Assembly (NCBI RefSeq): GCF_031085175.1
Contig: NZ_JAVHUY010000038.1
Coordinates: 36,052-100,051, forward strand
Origin: Phytohabitans maris
GTDB taxonomy: Bacteria > Actinomycetota > Actinomycetes > Mycobacteriales > Micromonosporaceae
Length of the DNA: 64,000 nucleotides
Reading direction: 5' to 3'
Part shown: piece by piece, positions 16,935 to 25,677 of the stretch
Layout of the letters: each line of letters begins with the position of its first letter
Numbering within the stretch: position 1 is the first letter of the stretch
The notes under the pieces: model-generated
Seen by the model: the letters and a program-made list of their open reading frames with translations, nothing else
Told to the model about the DNA's origin: nothing
Database searches by the model: none
Position numbers and translations under genes: made by a program

Positions 16935-17660
16935 GTGGATCGCACGCTCCCCTTCACCACCACCTTCAACTTCCGCGACGTCGGCGGCTACCTGGGCCAC
17001 GACGGCCGCCCGGTCCGCTGGCGCCGCCTCTTCCGCTCCGACTCCCTGCACCGCCTGGACGGCGGCGACACCGAGGCGTTCGCCGCGCTGGGCGTCCGCA
17101 CGGTGATCGACCTGCGCCGCCCGCGCGAGGTCACCCGCGACGGCCGCGTCCCCGCGTACGTGGGGCTCGGCTACCGCCACATCCACCCCGAGCACCAGGA
17201 CTGGGATGAGATCCCGTTCGAGGAGGAGGTCGGCGTCGCCCGCTACCTCGCCAACCGCTACCACGACCTGGCCGAGCAGGGCGCGGCCGGCATCTGCGCC
17301 GCGGTCGGCGTGATCGCCGACGAGGGTGCCGCCCCGGTCGTCGTGCACTGCGTGGCCGGCAAGGACCGCACGGGTGTGGTGTGCGCGCTGACGCTGTCGG
17401 CGCTCGGCGTGAGCGACCAGGACATCGCCGCGGACTACGCGCTGAGCACGGCGGCGTCGGTGCGCTTCACGGAGTTCCTGCGCAGCCGCGCGGTCCGCTT
17501 GCAGGAGGTCCCCCGCCCGTACTTCTCCTCACCCGCCGAGGCGATGCTGCTGTTTCTGCGCGAGCTCCGCGAGCGGCACGGCTCGGCCGAGGGCTACCTG
17601 CTGGCCGCCGGCATCACGCCCGAGCAGCTCAGCGCCTTGCGCACCCACCTGCTGTCCTGA
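16935..17660 (+). CDS. Tyrosine/dual-specificity protein phosphatase (Y_phosphatase3)
   Basis: This protein of about 241 aa has the CX5R active site in VVVHCVAGKDRTGVV, the family N-terminal NFRDVGGYLGHDGRPVRWRR and LFRSDSLHRL. This is the MptpB-like bacterial phosphatase group, which removes phosphate from protein tyrosines or phosphoinositides. It lacks a signal peptide, so it acts in the cytoplasm unless exported by another route. The start is uncertain: GTG at 16935 gives VDRTLPFTTT, while GTG at 16914 adds seven residues. It follows the PRC-barrel terminator and is not clearly in an operon. Confidence 0.9.
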   Translation: MDRTLPFTTTFNFRDVGGYLGHDGRPVRWRRLFRSDSLHRLDGGDTEAFAALGVRTVIDLRRPREVTRDGRVPAYVGLGYRHIHPEHQDWDEIPFEEEVGVARYLANRYHDLAEQGAAGICAAVGVIADEGAAPVVVHCVAGKDRTGVVCALTLSALGVSDQDIAADYALSTAASVRFTEFLRSRAVRLQEVPRPYFSSPAEAMLLFLRELRERHGSAEGYLLAAGITPEQLSALRTHLLS

Positions 17661-17724
17661 CCGCCCGCTGTGGGACATCCCACCGCCGATTGACGGTCCT
17701 CGGCCGGGAGGCGACGGTGAGGGA

Positions 17725-18018
17725 ATGAGTGAGGACGTGCCGGCCGAGGTGGCCCGCCTCCGCAACGCCATCTCGTGCGAGCTGTACGCGCAACTCGCCC
17801 TCCGCGGCGAGACGATCGACCAGGCGGCCGTGCCCGAGGTCGCGTACGCGGTGGCGATGCGCCTCCGCGAGGCGTTCACGATCGAGTGGGCGCCGCGCTG
17901 GGACGACGACCCGGACGACGACGGCTCGCTGGGTCTGGACGCCGCCGTCTTCCACGCCTCCGCCGTACCGGCCGCGGACCGCTACCCGATCTTCGACCAC
18001 GGCTGGCCCCGCCACTGA
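17725..18018 (+). CDS. Hypothetical protein, 97 aa
   Basis: This small soluble protein begins MSEDVPAEVARLRNAISCEL and ends RYPIFDHGWPRH. It has an acidic run (RWDDDPDDDGS) in the middle. No family is recognised. Third-position GC is as high as in neighbouring genes and the frame is open from an ATG 65 bp after the phosphatase stop, so it is probably real. Confidence 0.6.
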   Translation: MSEDVPAEVARLRNAISCELYAQLALRGETIDQAAVPEVAYAVAMRLREAFTIEWAPRWDDDPDDDGSLGLDAAVFHASAVPAADRYPIFDHGWPRH

Positions 18019-18176
18019 GCGTCTCAGAGCCTCCCGCACACACACATCCGTCCGCCTAGCGGCGGCGCGACGGCGGCGGGTCAGGGGCAGGGCGCGGGCG
18101 ATGACGCCGCCTGGGAAGGTCTGCTTGATCGGGCTCCGGGGACTGGTCCCCGCGCTGACCGTATACGTTCCGACGC

Positions 18177-19628
18177 GTGAGCCGGTTTCCTGCCTTGTCT
18201 GTGCTCGTAGCGGCCTTGTTGGCGGGTTGCTCGGCCGGGGACGCGCAGCCTGAGCCACCGTTCCCGCCCGATTCCGGCCTGCGCCCGGTGACCATGCCCT
18301 ACGGCGACGGAATCGCCTACGTCCAAGAGGAAACCAGCGCGCAACTGCTGTGCCAGGCTCTCGATCCCGCGCGGTGGCGTGACGTGCTCGGCGCACCGGT
18401 GAGCCGGACGGTCCAGAACTCCCTCGGCAGGTCGCAATGCGTTCTCGACAACGCCTCCCTGGCGATGGAGGTGAGTACCGAACTGTTCTTGCTGGACGAG
18501 ATCGGTCCTGGGCTGGAGACCGTTCACGGCCACCCGGCGCGTATCGGTGCCGACAGTGAAAAGGCGATGCACGGAGCAGCTGAACTGCTGCCGGCCGCGG
18601 CAGTGGGTCTGGACTCGCGAGAAGGGATGAACCTCTACGTCCGGGTCGTGGCCAAGCAGGGTGCCGAGCCGGGGCTGCCCGGCATCGTTCGCAGGACGAT
18701 CGAGGCCCTGATGCCCGCGATCCTCGACGACAGGCCGAAAACGCCCGGCTGGCCGGTGCGGTTCGAACACACCGGGCCGGTAGAGGGCGTCGCACTGCTC
18801 GATCTACCCGCTCCCGTGCAGGCCAGGGTTCTGTGTTCGGCGCTGCACGACGATTCCGGGACCGGGCCGGCCGCCCACGAGGCCGACCTTGGCCGGACAA
18901 ATGCCTGCTTGGTGGTGAAGTCCGGTGAGACGCGACAGGCAAGACTCGACATCGAGTACGAACTTCGCGACAGCATGGGAGGCGAATTCACGATCGCCGG
19001 CCTTCCGGCACGCGTGAACGACGACGAGGCAAGTATCGTCCTGCGTACTGTGCCGGGAGAACCGTCCGGCACCATTTACCACCTCCTCGTGTTACGGCGG
19101 CAGGGGCTTGGCGTGGCCGCGTTGCGTGTCTGGGCCGAGGCCATCGCGTCGCTGTTGCGGGTCGGTCCGGAGACCCCGATCTCGCCGGGACCCGCGGCAG
19201 CCGGCGAGGCGAAACGGGCAACGGCGTTCGCCTGCCCACCTCGCTTCGACGCCGATCCGGCCCTGCTGCGGCAGGGGCCGGTCATCCCGGTCGATGGTGG
19301 GGAGTTCACAGTCGCGACGTTGCCAACCGGGAAGATCGTGACCTGCGACACCAGCGACCGCTCGTCCGGCGAGTACGGCCCGTATCGGTTGCCAGCCGGA
19401 GCCAAGACCGCGCCCGCCGGAACGCAGAACGTCTCGGGCAGACCGGGCCACCTCGGCTGGGGCTGGGCCGCACCCGAGGTGGCAAAGGTCGAGATCGTGT
19501 TCTCCGGCGGCCAGGTCCTTCCGGCTCAGGTGGCCGGTGGCGCGTATGCCTACTACGCCCCGAACTCGGATTTCATGGCGAGACCGACCGTGCGTGCCTA
19601 CGACGCGGCGGGCAACCAGATCGGTTGA
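18177..19628 (+). CDS. Lipoprotein with two DUF3558-like repeats
   Basis: This 483-aa protein starts at GTG. It has a type II signal peptide with lipobox LLAGC (Cys18), so it should be lipid-anchored outside the membrane. Two repeats of about 150 residues follow: SAQLLCQALDPARWRDVLGA with a paired cysteine in SQCVLDN, and ARVLCSALHDD with ACLVVKSG. Each resembles DUF3558-type lipoprotein domains, where the two cysteines form a disulfide. A C-terminal domain (about 365-483) has two further cysteines (FACPPR and VTCDTS). Function is unknown. Its DNA is visibly less GC-rich and uses more A/T-ending codons than its neighbours, hinting at a separate origin. Confidence 0.75.
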   Translation: MSRFPALSVLVAALLAGCSAGDAQPEPPFPPDSGLRPVTMPYGDGIAYVQEETSAQLLCQALDPARWRDVLGAPVSRTVQNSLGRSQCVLDNASLAMEVSTELFLLDEIGPGLETVHGHPARIGADSEKAMHGAAELLPAAAVGLDSREGMNLYVRVVAKQGAEPGLPGIVRRTIEALMPAILDDRPKTPGWPVRFEHTGPVEGVALLDLPAPVQARVLCSALHDDSGTGPAAHEADLGRTNACLVVKSGETRQARLDIEYELRDSMGGEFTIAGLPARVNDDEASIVLRTVPGEPSGTIYHLLVLRRQGLGVAALRVWAEAIASLLRVGPETPISPGPAAAGEAKRATAFACPPRFDADPALLRQGPVIPVDGGEFTVATLPTGKIVTCDTSDRSSGEYGPYRLPAGAKTAPAGTQNVSGRPGHLGWGWAAPEVAKVEIVFSGGQVLPAQVAGGAYAYYAPNSDFMARPTVRAYDAAGNQIG

Positions 19629-19721
19629 CCTCGTCGTCCGGCAAGGATTTTCGAAACAGGGCCTAGGCGGCCGCCGGCCACGCGGGGGCCGGGGTGAGAT
19701 CGCGGGGCGCGGAGAGTGCGG

Positions 19722-20819
19722 CTAGAGGACGCGGTGCACCCAGCCGAAGGGGTCGTCGGCGCGGCCGCGCTGGATGGCTACCAGCTGCTCGCGCAGCGCC
19801 ATCGTGACCTCGCCCGGGCCGCCGTCGCCCATCGTGAACTCGCCGTCGGGCGTGCGGACGACGCCGATCGGGGTGATGACCGCGGCCGTGCCGCAGGCGA
19901 AGACCTCGCGGAGGCGGCCGCTGGCCGCGTCGGCGCGCCAGTCGTCGAAGCTGACCGGGCGCTCCTCGACCGTGCGTCCCTCGCGGGCGGCCAGCGCCAG
20001 CACCGAGTCGCGGGTGATGCCGGGCAGGATCGTGCCGGTCAGCGGCGGGGTGGCCATGGTGCCGTCGTCGTAGACGAAGAAGACGTTCATGCCGCCGAGC
20101 TCGTCGACGTACTTGCGCTCGACCGCGTCCAGGAACACGACCTGGTCGCAGCCGTGCTCGATGGCCTCGGCCTGGGCGGCCAGCGAGGCGGCGTAGTTGC
20201 CACCGCACTTGGCCGCGCCGGTGCCGCCGGGTGCGGCCCGCGTGTACTCCTGGGAGATCCACACGGCGACCGGCTTGACGCCGCCCGAGAAGTAGGCGCC
20301 GACGGGCGAGGCGATCAGAACGTAGAGATACTCGAGCGCGGGTCGCACGCCGAGGAAGACCTCGCTGGCGTACATGAACGGGCGCAGGTAGAGGCTGCTG
20401 TCTTCGGTCGCCGGGATCCACTCGCGGTCGATCTCGACGATATGGTGCAGCGAGTCGAGGAAGACCTGCTCGGGCAGGTGTGGCATCGACATGCGCTCGG
20501 CCGAGATGTTGAACCGCCGGGCGTTGGCGTCCGGGCGAAACATCGTCACACCGCCGTCGGCCGCGTGGTACGCCTTCAGCCCTTCGAAGATCTCCTGCGC
20601 GTAGTGCAGCACCGCGGAGGCGGGATCCATCGGGATCGGGCCGCGCGCCTCGACCCGGGCGTCGTACCACCCTTTACCGTCGGCGTACCGGATCGTGACC
20701 ATGTGGTCGGTGAAGATGCGACCGAAGCCCGGGTTGGCCAGCAGCGCGGCGCGCTCGGCGGCCGATACCGGCTGAGGATTCGGACGGATCTCGAAGTCGA
20801 GCTTGTCACCACCGCTCAT
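19722..20819 (-). CDS. ilvE: Branched-chain amino acid aminotransferase
   Basis: This 365-aa cytoplasmic PLP enzyme transfers amino groups between glutamate and the 2-oxo acids of valine, leucine and isoleucine, the last step of all three pathways. Fold-type IV signatures are visible: HYAQEIFEGLKAYHAADGGV, RPFMYASEVFLGVRP, the PLP lysine in AAKCGGNYAASL and the C-terminal FACGTAAVITPIG. Start ATG 20819 (MSGGDKLDFEIRPNP) matches actinobacterial orthologues in length. It lies 88 bp downstream of leuB on the same strand, so both are probably co-transcribed. Confidence 0.96.
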   Translation of the reverse strand: MSGGDKLDFEIRPNPQPVSAAERAALLANPGFGRIFTDHMVTIRYADGKGWYDARVEARGPIPMDPASAVLHYAQEIFEGLKAYHAADGGVTMFRPDANARRFNISAERMSMPHLPEQVFLDSLHHIVEIDREWIPATEDSSLYLRPFMYASEVFLGVRPALEYLYVLIASPVGAYFSGGVKPVAVWISQEYTRAAPGGTGAAKCGGNYAASLAAQAEAIEHGCDQVVFLDAVERKYVDELGGMNVFFVYDDGTMATPPLTGTILPGITRDSVLALAAREGRTVEERPVSFDDWRADAASGRLREVFACGTAAVITPIGVVRTPDGEFTMGDGGPGEVTMALREQLVAIQRGRADDPFGWVHRVL

Positions 20820-20907
20820 CGCGCTGGAACCTCCGTAACTATGGGAGTGCAGGATACCCCGAACGCTCGTTAAAAGCGCGGGGGTGAAGAAGGGGGAAGA
20901 GGAGCGG

Positions 20908-21939
20908 CTACGCCGCGGCAGCGGCGGCGAGCCGGTCGCCGACCTCGGCGGTGCGCAGCGGGGCACCCGGGGTACGGGACGCCAGCTCGGCCGCGACCGC
21001 CTCGGATACTCGACGGGCCTCGTCCGCGTGGCCGAGGTGGTCGAGCAGGAGGGACGCCGACAGCACGGCCGCGACCGGGTCGGCCAGGCCCTTGCCGGCG
21101 ATGTCCGGAGCCGAACCGTGGACCGGCTCGAACATCGAGGGGAACTCGCGCGACGGGTTGATGCATCCACTCGCGGCGAGCCCGATGCCGCCCGTGACGG
21201 CGGCGGCGATGTCGGTGAGGATGTCACCGAAGAGGTTGTCGGTGACCACCACGTCGTAGCGCTGCGGCTGGGTCACCAGGAACATGGCGGCGGCGTCGAC
21301 GTGCTGGTACTCCGTCTCGACGTCCGGAAACTCGGCCTTGACCGCCTCGAAGGCGCGCGACCACAGCGAGCCCGCGTGGGTGAGGACGTTGGTCTTGTGC
21401 ACCAGCGTCACCTTGCGCCGCTCGCGGCGCTGCGCCCGGCCGAACGCGTCGCGGATGACCCGCTCGACGCCGTGCCGCGTGTTGAGGCTCTCCTCGGTGG
21501 CGACCTCGGCGGGCGTGTCGCGGTGCAGCGAGCCACCGGCCCCCGCGTACAGCCCCTCGGTGCCCTCGCGCACCACCACGAAGTCGATCTCGCCGGGCTT
21601 GACCTGGGCGAGCGGGCTGGCGGTGCCCGGCCAGAGGCGGGAGGGGCGGAGGTTGACGTACTGGTCGAAGGCGAAGCGGAGCTTGAGCAGCAGGCCGCGC
21701 TCGAGCACGCCGGGCGGCACGGTCGGGTCGCCGACGGCGCCGAGCAGGATCACGTCGTGCTGGGCCAGCTCGGCGAGCACGGAGTCGGGCAGCACCTCGC
21801 CCGTGCGGTGGTAGCGGGCGGCGCCCAGGTCGTACTCCGTCGCGGTGACCCCGGGGAGCACGGCGTCGATGACCTTGCGGGCCTGCGCGACCACCTCGGT
21901 CCCGATGCCGTCACCGGCGACCACCGCGATGCGTGCCAC
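20908..21939 (-). CDS. leuB: 3-isopropylmalate dehydrogenase
   Basis: This 343-aa enzyme oxidatively decarboxylates 3-isopropylmalate with NAD+ in leucine synthesis; with CimA it may also oxidise 3-methylmalate on the way to isoleucine. Motifs seen: [62 protein letters not shown] and [17 protein letters not shown] at 21939 is chosen because GGAGGGG lies 6 bp upstream; an ATG 24 bp earlier lacks a ribosome site. It precedes ilvE. Confidence 0.96.
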   Translation of the reverse strand: MARIAVVAGDGIGTEVVAQARKVIDAVLPGVTATEYDLGAARYHRTGEVLPDSVLAELAQHDVILLGAVGDPTVPPGVLERGLLLKLRFAFDQYVNLRPSRLWPGTASPLAQVKPGEIDFVVVREGTEGLYAGAGGSLHRDTPAEVATEESLNTRHGVERVIRDAFGRAQRRERRKVTLVHKTNVLTHAGSLWSRAFEAVKAEFPDVETEYQHVDAAAMFLVTQPQRYDVVVTDNLFGDILTDIAAAVTGGIGLAASGCINPSREFPSMFEPVHGSAPDIAGKGLADPVAAVLSASLLLDHLGHADEARRVSEAVAAELASRTPGAPLRTAEVGDRLAAAAAA

Positions 21940-22089
21940 GTCGAACCCCTCCGGCCTATGCATGCTCGTGCTGAAGGAACGTTAATCGCCCGTCTCGGTT
22001 CTCGGTACGCGAGTCCCAAGATTTGGTACACAGGTCTTTCTCAGGCAATCCCCATGATCCGGTCAACTTGAGGGCCTACCTTCTCCATC

Positions 22090-22962
22090 ATGACGATCCA
22101 GCGGGCCCCGTTGCCGAGCCGAAGCGTCGCACGGGCGGCGCGACCCAGAGACGGGCGGGGGCGCGCCGACCTCTGGCTCGGCTACCAGGGTCAGGCCAAC
22201 CGGCCGTTCGGGGCGGCCACCGCGGCCGCCACCGGCCGCCTGGTCGCCCGGCACGCGGTGCACACCTCGGCCGCCGACTTCTCGCTGATGCTCGTCGCGC
22301 CCGAGTGGATGACCCGCCGCACGGTCAGCCTGGCCATCGCCGACGCGGTCGCCGAGCTCCGCGCGATCGACGTGACCTACAGCCCGCTGCGCCGCGGCAG
22401 CCTGGTGTCGCTGCTGCGCCGGGGCGAGGTCACCGCGGAGGCATACCCGCCGCTCGCCGACATCGTGGCCCGCTGCGACGCGATGCGCGCGGCCACCGAC
22501 GGGTGGTTCGACGCGTGGGCGGTGCCGGGCGGCTTCGACCCGGGCGGGCTGCTCAAGGGCTGGGCGGTGGAGCGGGCCGCGGCCCGGCTGCGGGCCGCCG
22601 GCATCAGCGACTACGCCGTGGTCAGCGAGGCGGATCTGACGGTACGGGGCAGCGCGCCGCACGGCGGGCCGTGGCGCGTCGCGATCCACGACCCGCGCGA
22701 GCCGCGCCGGGTGGCGATGGTGCTGGAGATGACCGAGGGCGCGGTCGGCACCTCCGGCATCACCGGCCACCGGGGTCACGTCGTCGACCCGCACACCGGA
22801 GCGACGGTGCGCCACGTCGGCTCGGCCGTGGTGACCGGTCCCGACCTGGCCATCGCCGACGCGTACGCCACGGCCCTCTTCGCCGCCGGGCCGGCGGGGC
22901 TGGGCTGGTTTCCCACTGTGGACGGTTACCGGATGCTCTTCGCCGACTGCCGTCCCGCCTGA
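22090..22962 (+). CDS. ApbE-family FAD:protein FMN transferase
   Basis: This 290-aa protein shows the ApbE pattern: SPLRRGSLVSLLRRGE, the flavin-binding GWFDAWAVPGGFDPGGLLKG and the metal-binding DAYATALFAAGPAG near the C-terminus. Family members attach FMN covalently to threonines of target flavoproteins, using FAD and Mg2+, usually on the outer membrane face. No signal peptide or lipobox is evident, so this copy may work in the cytoplasm. It is divergent from leuB and stands alone. Confidence 0.85.
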   Translation: MTIQRAPLPSRSVARAARPRDGRGRADLWLGYQGQANRPFGAATAAATGRLVARHAVHTSAADFSLMLVAPEWMTRRTVSLAIADAVAELRAIDVTYSPLRRGSLVSLLRRGEVTAEAYPPLADIVARCDAMRAATDGWFDAWAVPGGFDPGGLLKGWAVERAAARLRAAGISDYAVVSEADLTVRGSAPHGGPWRVAIHDPREPRRVAMVLEMTEGAVGTSGITGHRGHVVDPHTGATVRHVGSAVVTGPDLAIADAYATALFAAGPAGLGWFPTVDGYRMLFADCRPA

Positions 22963-23041
22963 GCCGGGGCGGTGACCACGTCACCGGCGCGGAGGCCGGC
23001 CCGGGATCGGGCACGAGAGCTCTACTCCAGGGGGTAAGGAA

Positions 23042-23084
23042 GATCAGCCTCCGCGGTCTCGGCAAGTGACCGCGGAGGCTGATC
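23042..23084. terminator. Long GC-rich hairpin after apbE
   Basis: Perfect 17-bp arms at 23042-23058 and 23068-23084 enclose a 9-base loop. It has no U tract. The position 80 bp after apbE suggests a terminator; a repeat element is possible. Confidence 0.5.
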
Positions 23085-23292
23085 GGCAGTTCGGGTACGC
23101 GTGGCTCGCGCACACGGGAGGTGCGGAAACACACCTCGCCGGCCGCGTCACCCGAAGACCGGCCCACGCGGTGCGTAACCAAGTGAACACGCTATCGATT
23201 CGGGCCGACCTCGCGCAAGGCAAGCACCCCCCGCAGCGTGTCGCGCGGGGTGGGCACCCCCGATCGTTCACCGGATGGCAATATCTGTGCCC

Positions 23293-23646
23293 GTGAGTTT
23301 TGACCTCGTCGTGTGGGCCCTGGACGATGGCGCCACGCCAGCGGACGTACGGGCGGCGCATGAGCTGTGCCGCGAAGGTGAGCACGCGGAGGGCGAAGTC
23401 GACCGCCGGATCGGGGCCTTCTACGCCGAGCTGACCGCCCGGTACCCGGACAAGGAGCCGGTCCCGGACACTCCCTGGGCCGACACTCCCCTGCACGTCG
23501 CGACCGACCACGTGCTGATGTGCCTCACCGAGTCGTGCGCCGACGCCGTGCTGGAGGCGATCGAGCACTTCGCCGGCGAGTACGACCTCATGCTCCTGGA
23601 CCTGCAGGACGGCACGGTCTACCCGCCGCCGAGCCGGGTCGTATGA
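23293..23646 (+). CDS. Hypothetical protein, about 117 aa
   Basis: This acidic soluble protein begins VSFDLVVWALDDGATPADVR and contains IGAFYAELTARYPDKEPVPD, then HVLMCLTESCADAVLEAIEH. Small proteins with a SFDL(V)W start and a W-D-x-P segment are common as uncharacterised genes in Streptomyces and Micromonospora. GTG at 23293 fits that start; an ATG at 23275 would add six residues. The convergent palindrome at 23653 follows the stop by only six bases and probably ends its transcript. Confidence 0.6.
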   Translation: MSFDLVVWALDDGATPADVRAAHELCREGEHAEGEVDRRIGAFYAELTARYPDKEPVPDTPWADTPLHVATDHVLMCLTESCADAVLEAIEHFAGEYDLMLLDLQDGTVYPPPSRVV

Positions 23647-23652
23647 CGCCCT

Positions 23653-23708
23653 CGTGATCAAAGCTCCCCTCAAGTCGCTAGAACGACTTGAGGGGAGCTT
23701 TGATCACG
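23653..23708. repeat. Palindromic repeat family A, perfect copy at a convergent gene junction
   Basis: Perfect 25-bp arms (23653-23677 and 23684-23708) enclose the loop CTAGAA. The core reads GCTCCCCTCAAGTCG/CGACTTGAGGGGAGC with GATCA ends. It sits between a plus-strand gene ending at 23646 and serA ending at 23718, as a bidirectional terminator would. Related copies occur at 47679 and 10750. Confidence 0.85.
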
Positions 23709-23717
23709 TAAAGGTGG

Positions 23718-25331
23718 CTACTCGTCGCGCAGGTCGGCCGCGCTCGCCGCGGTCGCGCCGATCACGTCGGCGGACTGGGTGAGCAGCTCGGCACCGACCG
23801 AGGAGTCGACGGTGAGCGTCATCAGCGCCTCGCCGCCGGCCTCGCGCCGGGCCACCTGCATGGCCGCGATGTTGACGCCCGACTCGCCCAGGATCGAACC
23901 GATCGCGCCGACCACGCCGGGCCGGTCCACGTACCGGAAGAAGAGCAGGATGCCGTCGGCGGTGAGCTCGATGTCGAAGCCGTCGACCTCGGTGAGCTTG
24001 ATGGTCTCCCGGGTGCCGCTGACGACCACCGTGCCGGAGACGCTGACCGTACGGCCGTCGGGCAGCGCGCCGCGGACGGTCACCAGCGTCGGCTCGTCGA
24101 CCGAGTCGGCGAACGTGGCGAGGTCGACCTCGACGCCCCGGTCGGCCGCGAAGAGCGGCGCGTTGACGTACGTGACCTGCTCCTCGACCACCGAGGCGAA
24201 GAGGCCCTTGGTGGTGGCGAGCTTGAGCACCGAGACCTCGTTGGCCACGGCCTCGCCCCGCACCTCGACGGTCACGCTGGCGGCCACGCCACCGGCGACC
24301 GCGGTGAAGACCTTGCCGAGCTTTTCCGCGAGCGGGAGCAGCGGGCGCACGTCTTCGGCGACCACGCCGCCGGCCTGCACGTTGACCGCGTCCGGCACGA
24401 ACTCGCCCTGCAGCGCCAGCTTGACGCTCTTGGCGACCGCGAGGCCGGCCTTGTCTTGCGCCTCGGCGGTGGAGGCGCCCAGGTGCGGGGTGGCCACCAC
24501 GTTGTCGAACGCGAACAGGGGCGACGCGGTGCACGGCTCCTTCGCGTACACGTCGATGCCGGCACCGCCCACGCGCCCCTCGGCGATGGCGTCGGCGAGC
24601 GCCTGCTCGTCGATCAGCCCGCCACGGGCGGCGTTGACGATCCGTACGCCCGGCTTGACGATCGCCAGCTCCTTTTCGCCGATGAGGCCCACAGTCTCCG
24701 GCGTCTTGGGCAGGTGGATCGAGATGAAGTCGCTCTCCCGCAGCAGCTCCTCCAGCCCGACCAGGCGGACGCCGAGCTGGGCCGCGCGGGCCGGCTGCAC
24801 GTAGGGGTCGTACGCGATCAGGCGGGTGCCGAAGGCGGCGATCCGCTGGGCGAAGAGCACGCCGATGCGCCCGAGGCCGACCACGCCCACGGTCTTACCC
24901 TGGACCTCCACCCCGGTGTACTTGGAGCGCTTCCACTCGCCGGCCTTGAGCGCGGCGCTGGCGCTGGCGGTGTTGCGCGCGACCGCGAGCAGCAGCGCGA
25001 GGGCCTGCTCGGCGGCGGAGACGATGTTGGAGGTGGGCGCGTTGACGACCATGACGCCGCGGGCGGTGGCGGCGGGCACCTCGACGTTGTCGAGGCCGAC
25101 GCCGGCCCGGGCGACGACCTTGAGGCGCGGAGCCGCGGCGACCGCCTCGGCGTCGATCTGGGTGGCGGAGCGGACGATCACGGCGTCGGCCTCGGCCAGC
25201 GCGGCGAGGAGTGCTGGGCGGTCGGTGCCGTCGACGTGACGGACGTCGAAGTCGTGCGCGAGCACGTCGATGGCGGCGGGAGCGAGCTCTTCAGCGATCA
25301 GTACGACAGGAGTCAATGCGACGGGTGTCAT
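23718..25331 (-). CDS. serA: D-3-phosphoglycerate dehydrogenase, long form
   Basis: This 537-aa enzyme oxidises 3-phosphoglycerate to 3-phosphohydroxypyruvate, the first step of serine synthesis. The nucleotide-binding motif is VGVVGLGRIGVLFAQR. The catalytic Arg/Glu/His set is carried by NAARGGLIDEQAL, GGAGIDVYAKEP and VVATPHLGASTAEAQDKAG. Residues about 325-450 form the intervening (ASB) domain and about 460-537 the ACT domain that binds serine for feedback inhibition, as in the mycobacterial type. ATG 25331 is the start. The mannosyl-3-phosphoglycerate synthase gene upstream competes for the same substrate. Confidence 0.96.
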   Translation of the reverse strand: MTPVALTPVVLIAEELAPAAIDVLAHDFDVRHVDGTDRPALLAALAEADAVIVRSATQIDAEAVAAAPRLKVVARAGVGLDNVEVPAATARGVMVVNAPTSNIVSAAEQALALLLAVARNTASASAALKAGEWKRSKYTGVEVQGKTVGVVGLGRIGVLFAQRIAAFGTRLIAYDPYVQPARAAQLGVRLVGLEELLRESDFISIHLPKTPETVGLIGEKELAIVKPGVRIVNAARGGLIDEQALADAIAEGRVGGAGIDVYAKEPCTASPLFAFDNVVATPHLGASTAEAQDKAGLAVAKSVKLALQGEFVPDAVNVQAGGVVAEDVRPLLPLAEKLGKVFTAVAGGVAASVTVEVRGEAVANEVSVLKLATTKGLFASVVEEQVTYVNAPLFAADRGVEVDLATFADSVDEPTLVTVRGALPDGRTVSVSGTVVVSGTRETIKLTEVDGFDIELTADGILLFFRYVDRPGVVGAIGSILGESGVNIAAMQVARREAGGEALMTLTVDSSVGAELLTQSADVIGATAASAADLRDE

Positions 25332-25677
25332 CTGTCCTCGTAGGGTTTTGTGGGCGGGTTGGTGGCAGCGCGTCGACCTTGAGTGTGTGGCCGTGACAGC
25401 GCGCCGCTCTGCGCTCTGCGCCTCCCCGCGAGCGGACGGCTCTCGCGGTCTCCGCCCTCCGCCACACCGGCCGCCAGGACGCGACGATCGGCGCGGGGAA
25501 AGCGTGCGTGCCCTCTTCGGCGATCGTAGGCGCACGAGGACGCTCCGTCGCTCCCGCGTCGGCGTGAGCGCCCTCACAACCCTTTACAAATGCGACGTAA
25601 CCGGCGCCTGACTCCGGCCTCTCCCGCCCGTCGCTCCGCCCCTCGCTCGGACCGGGCCCTGCCCGCCCCGGGGGCGC
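25332..25677. other. Upstream region of serA
   Basis: These 346 bp between the mpgS stop and the serA start hold no gene I can support. A local AT-richer patch near 25578-25592 (ACCCTTTACAAATGC) could carry a promoter for serA, but no clear -35/-10 pair was assigned. I found no attenuator or riboswitch pattern here. Confidence 0.4.
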
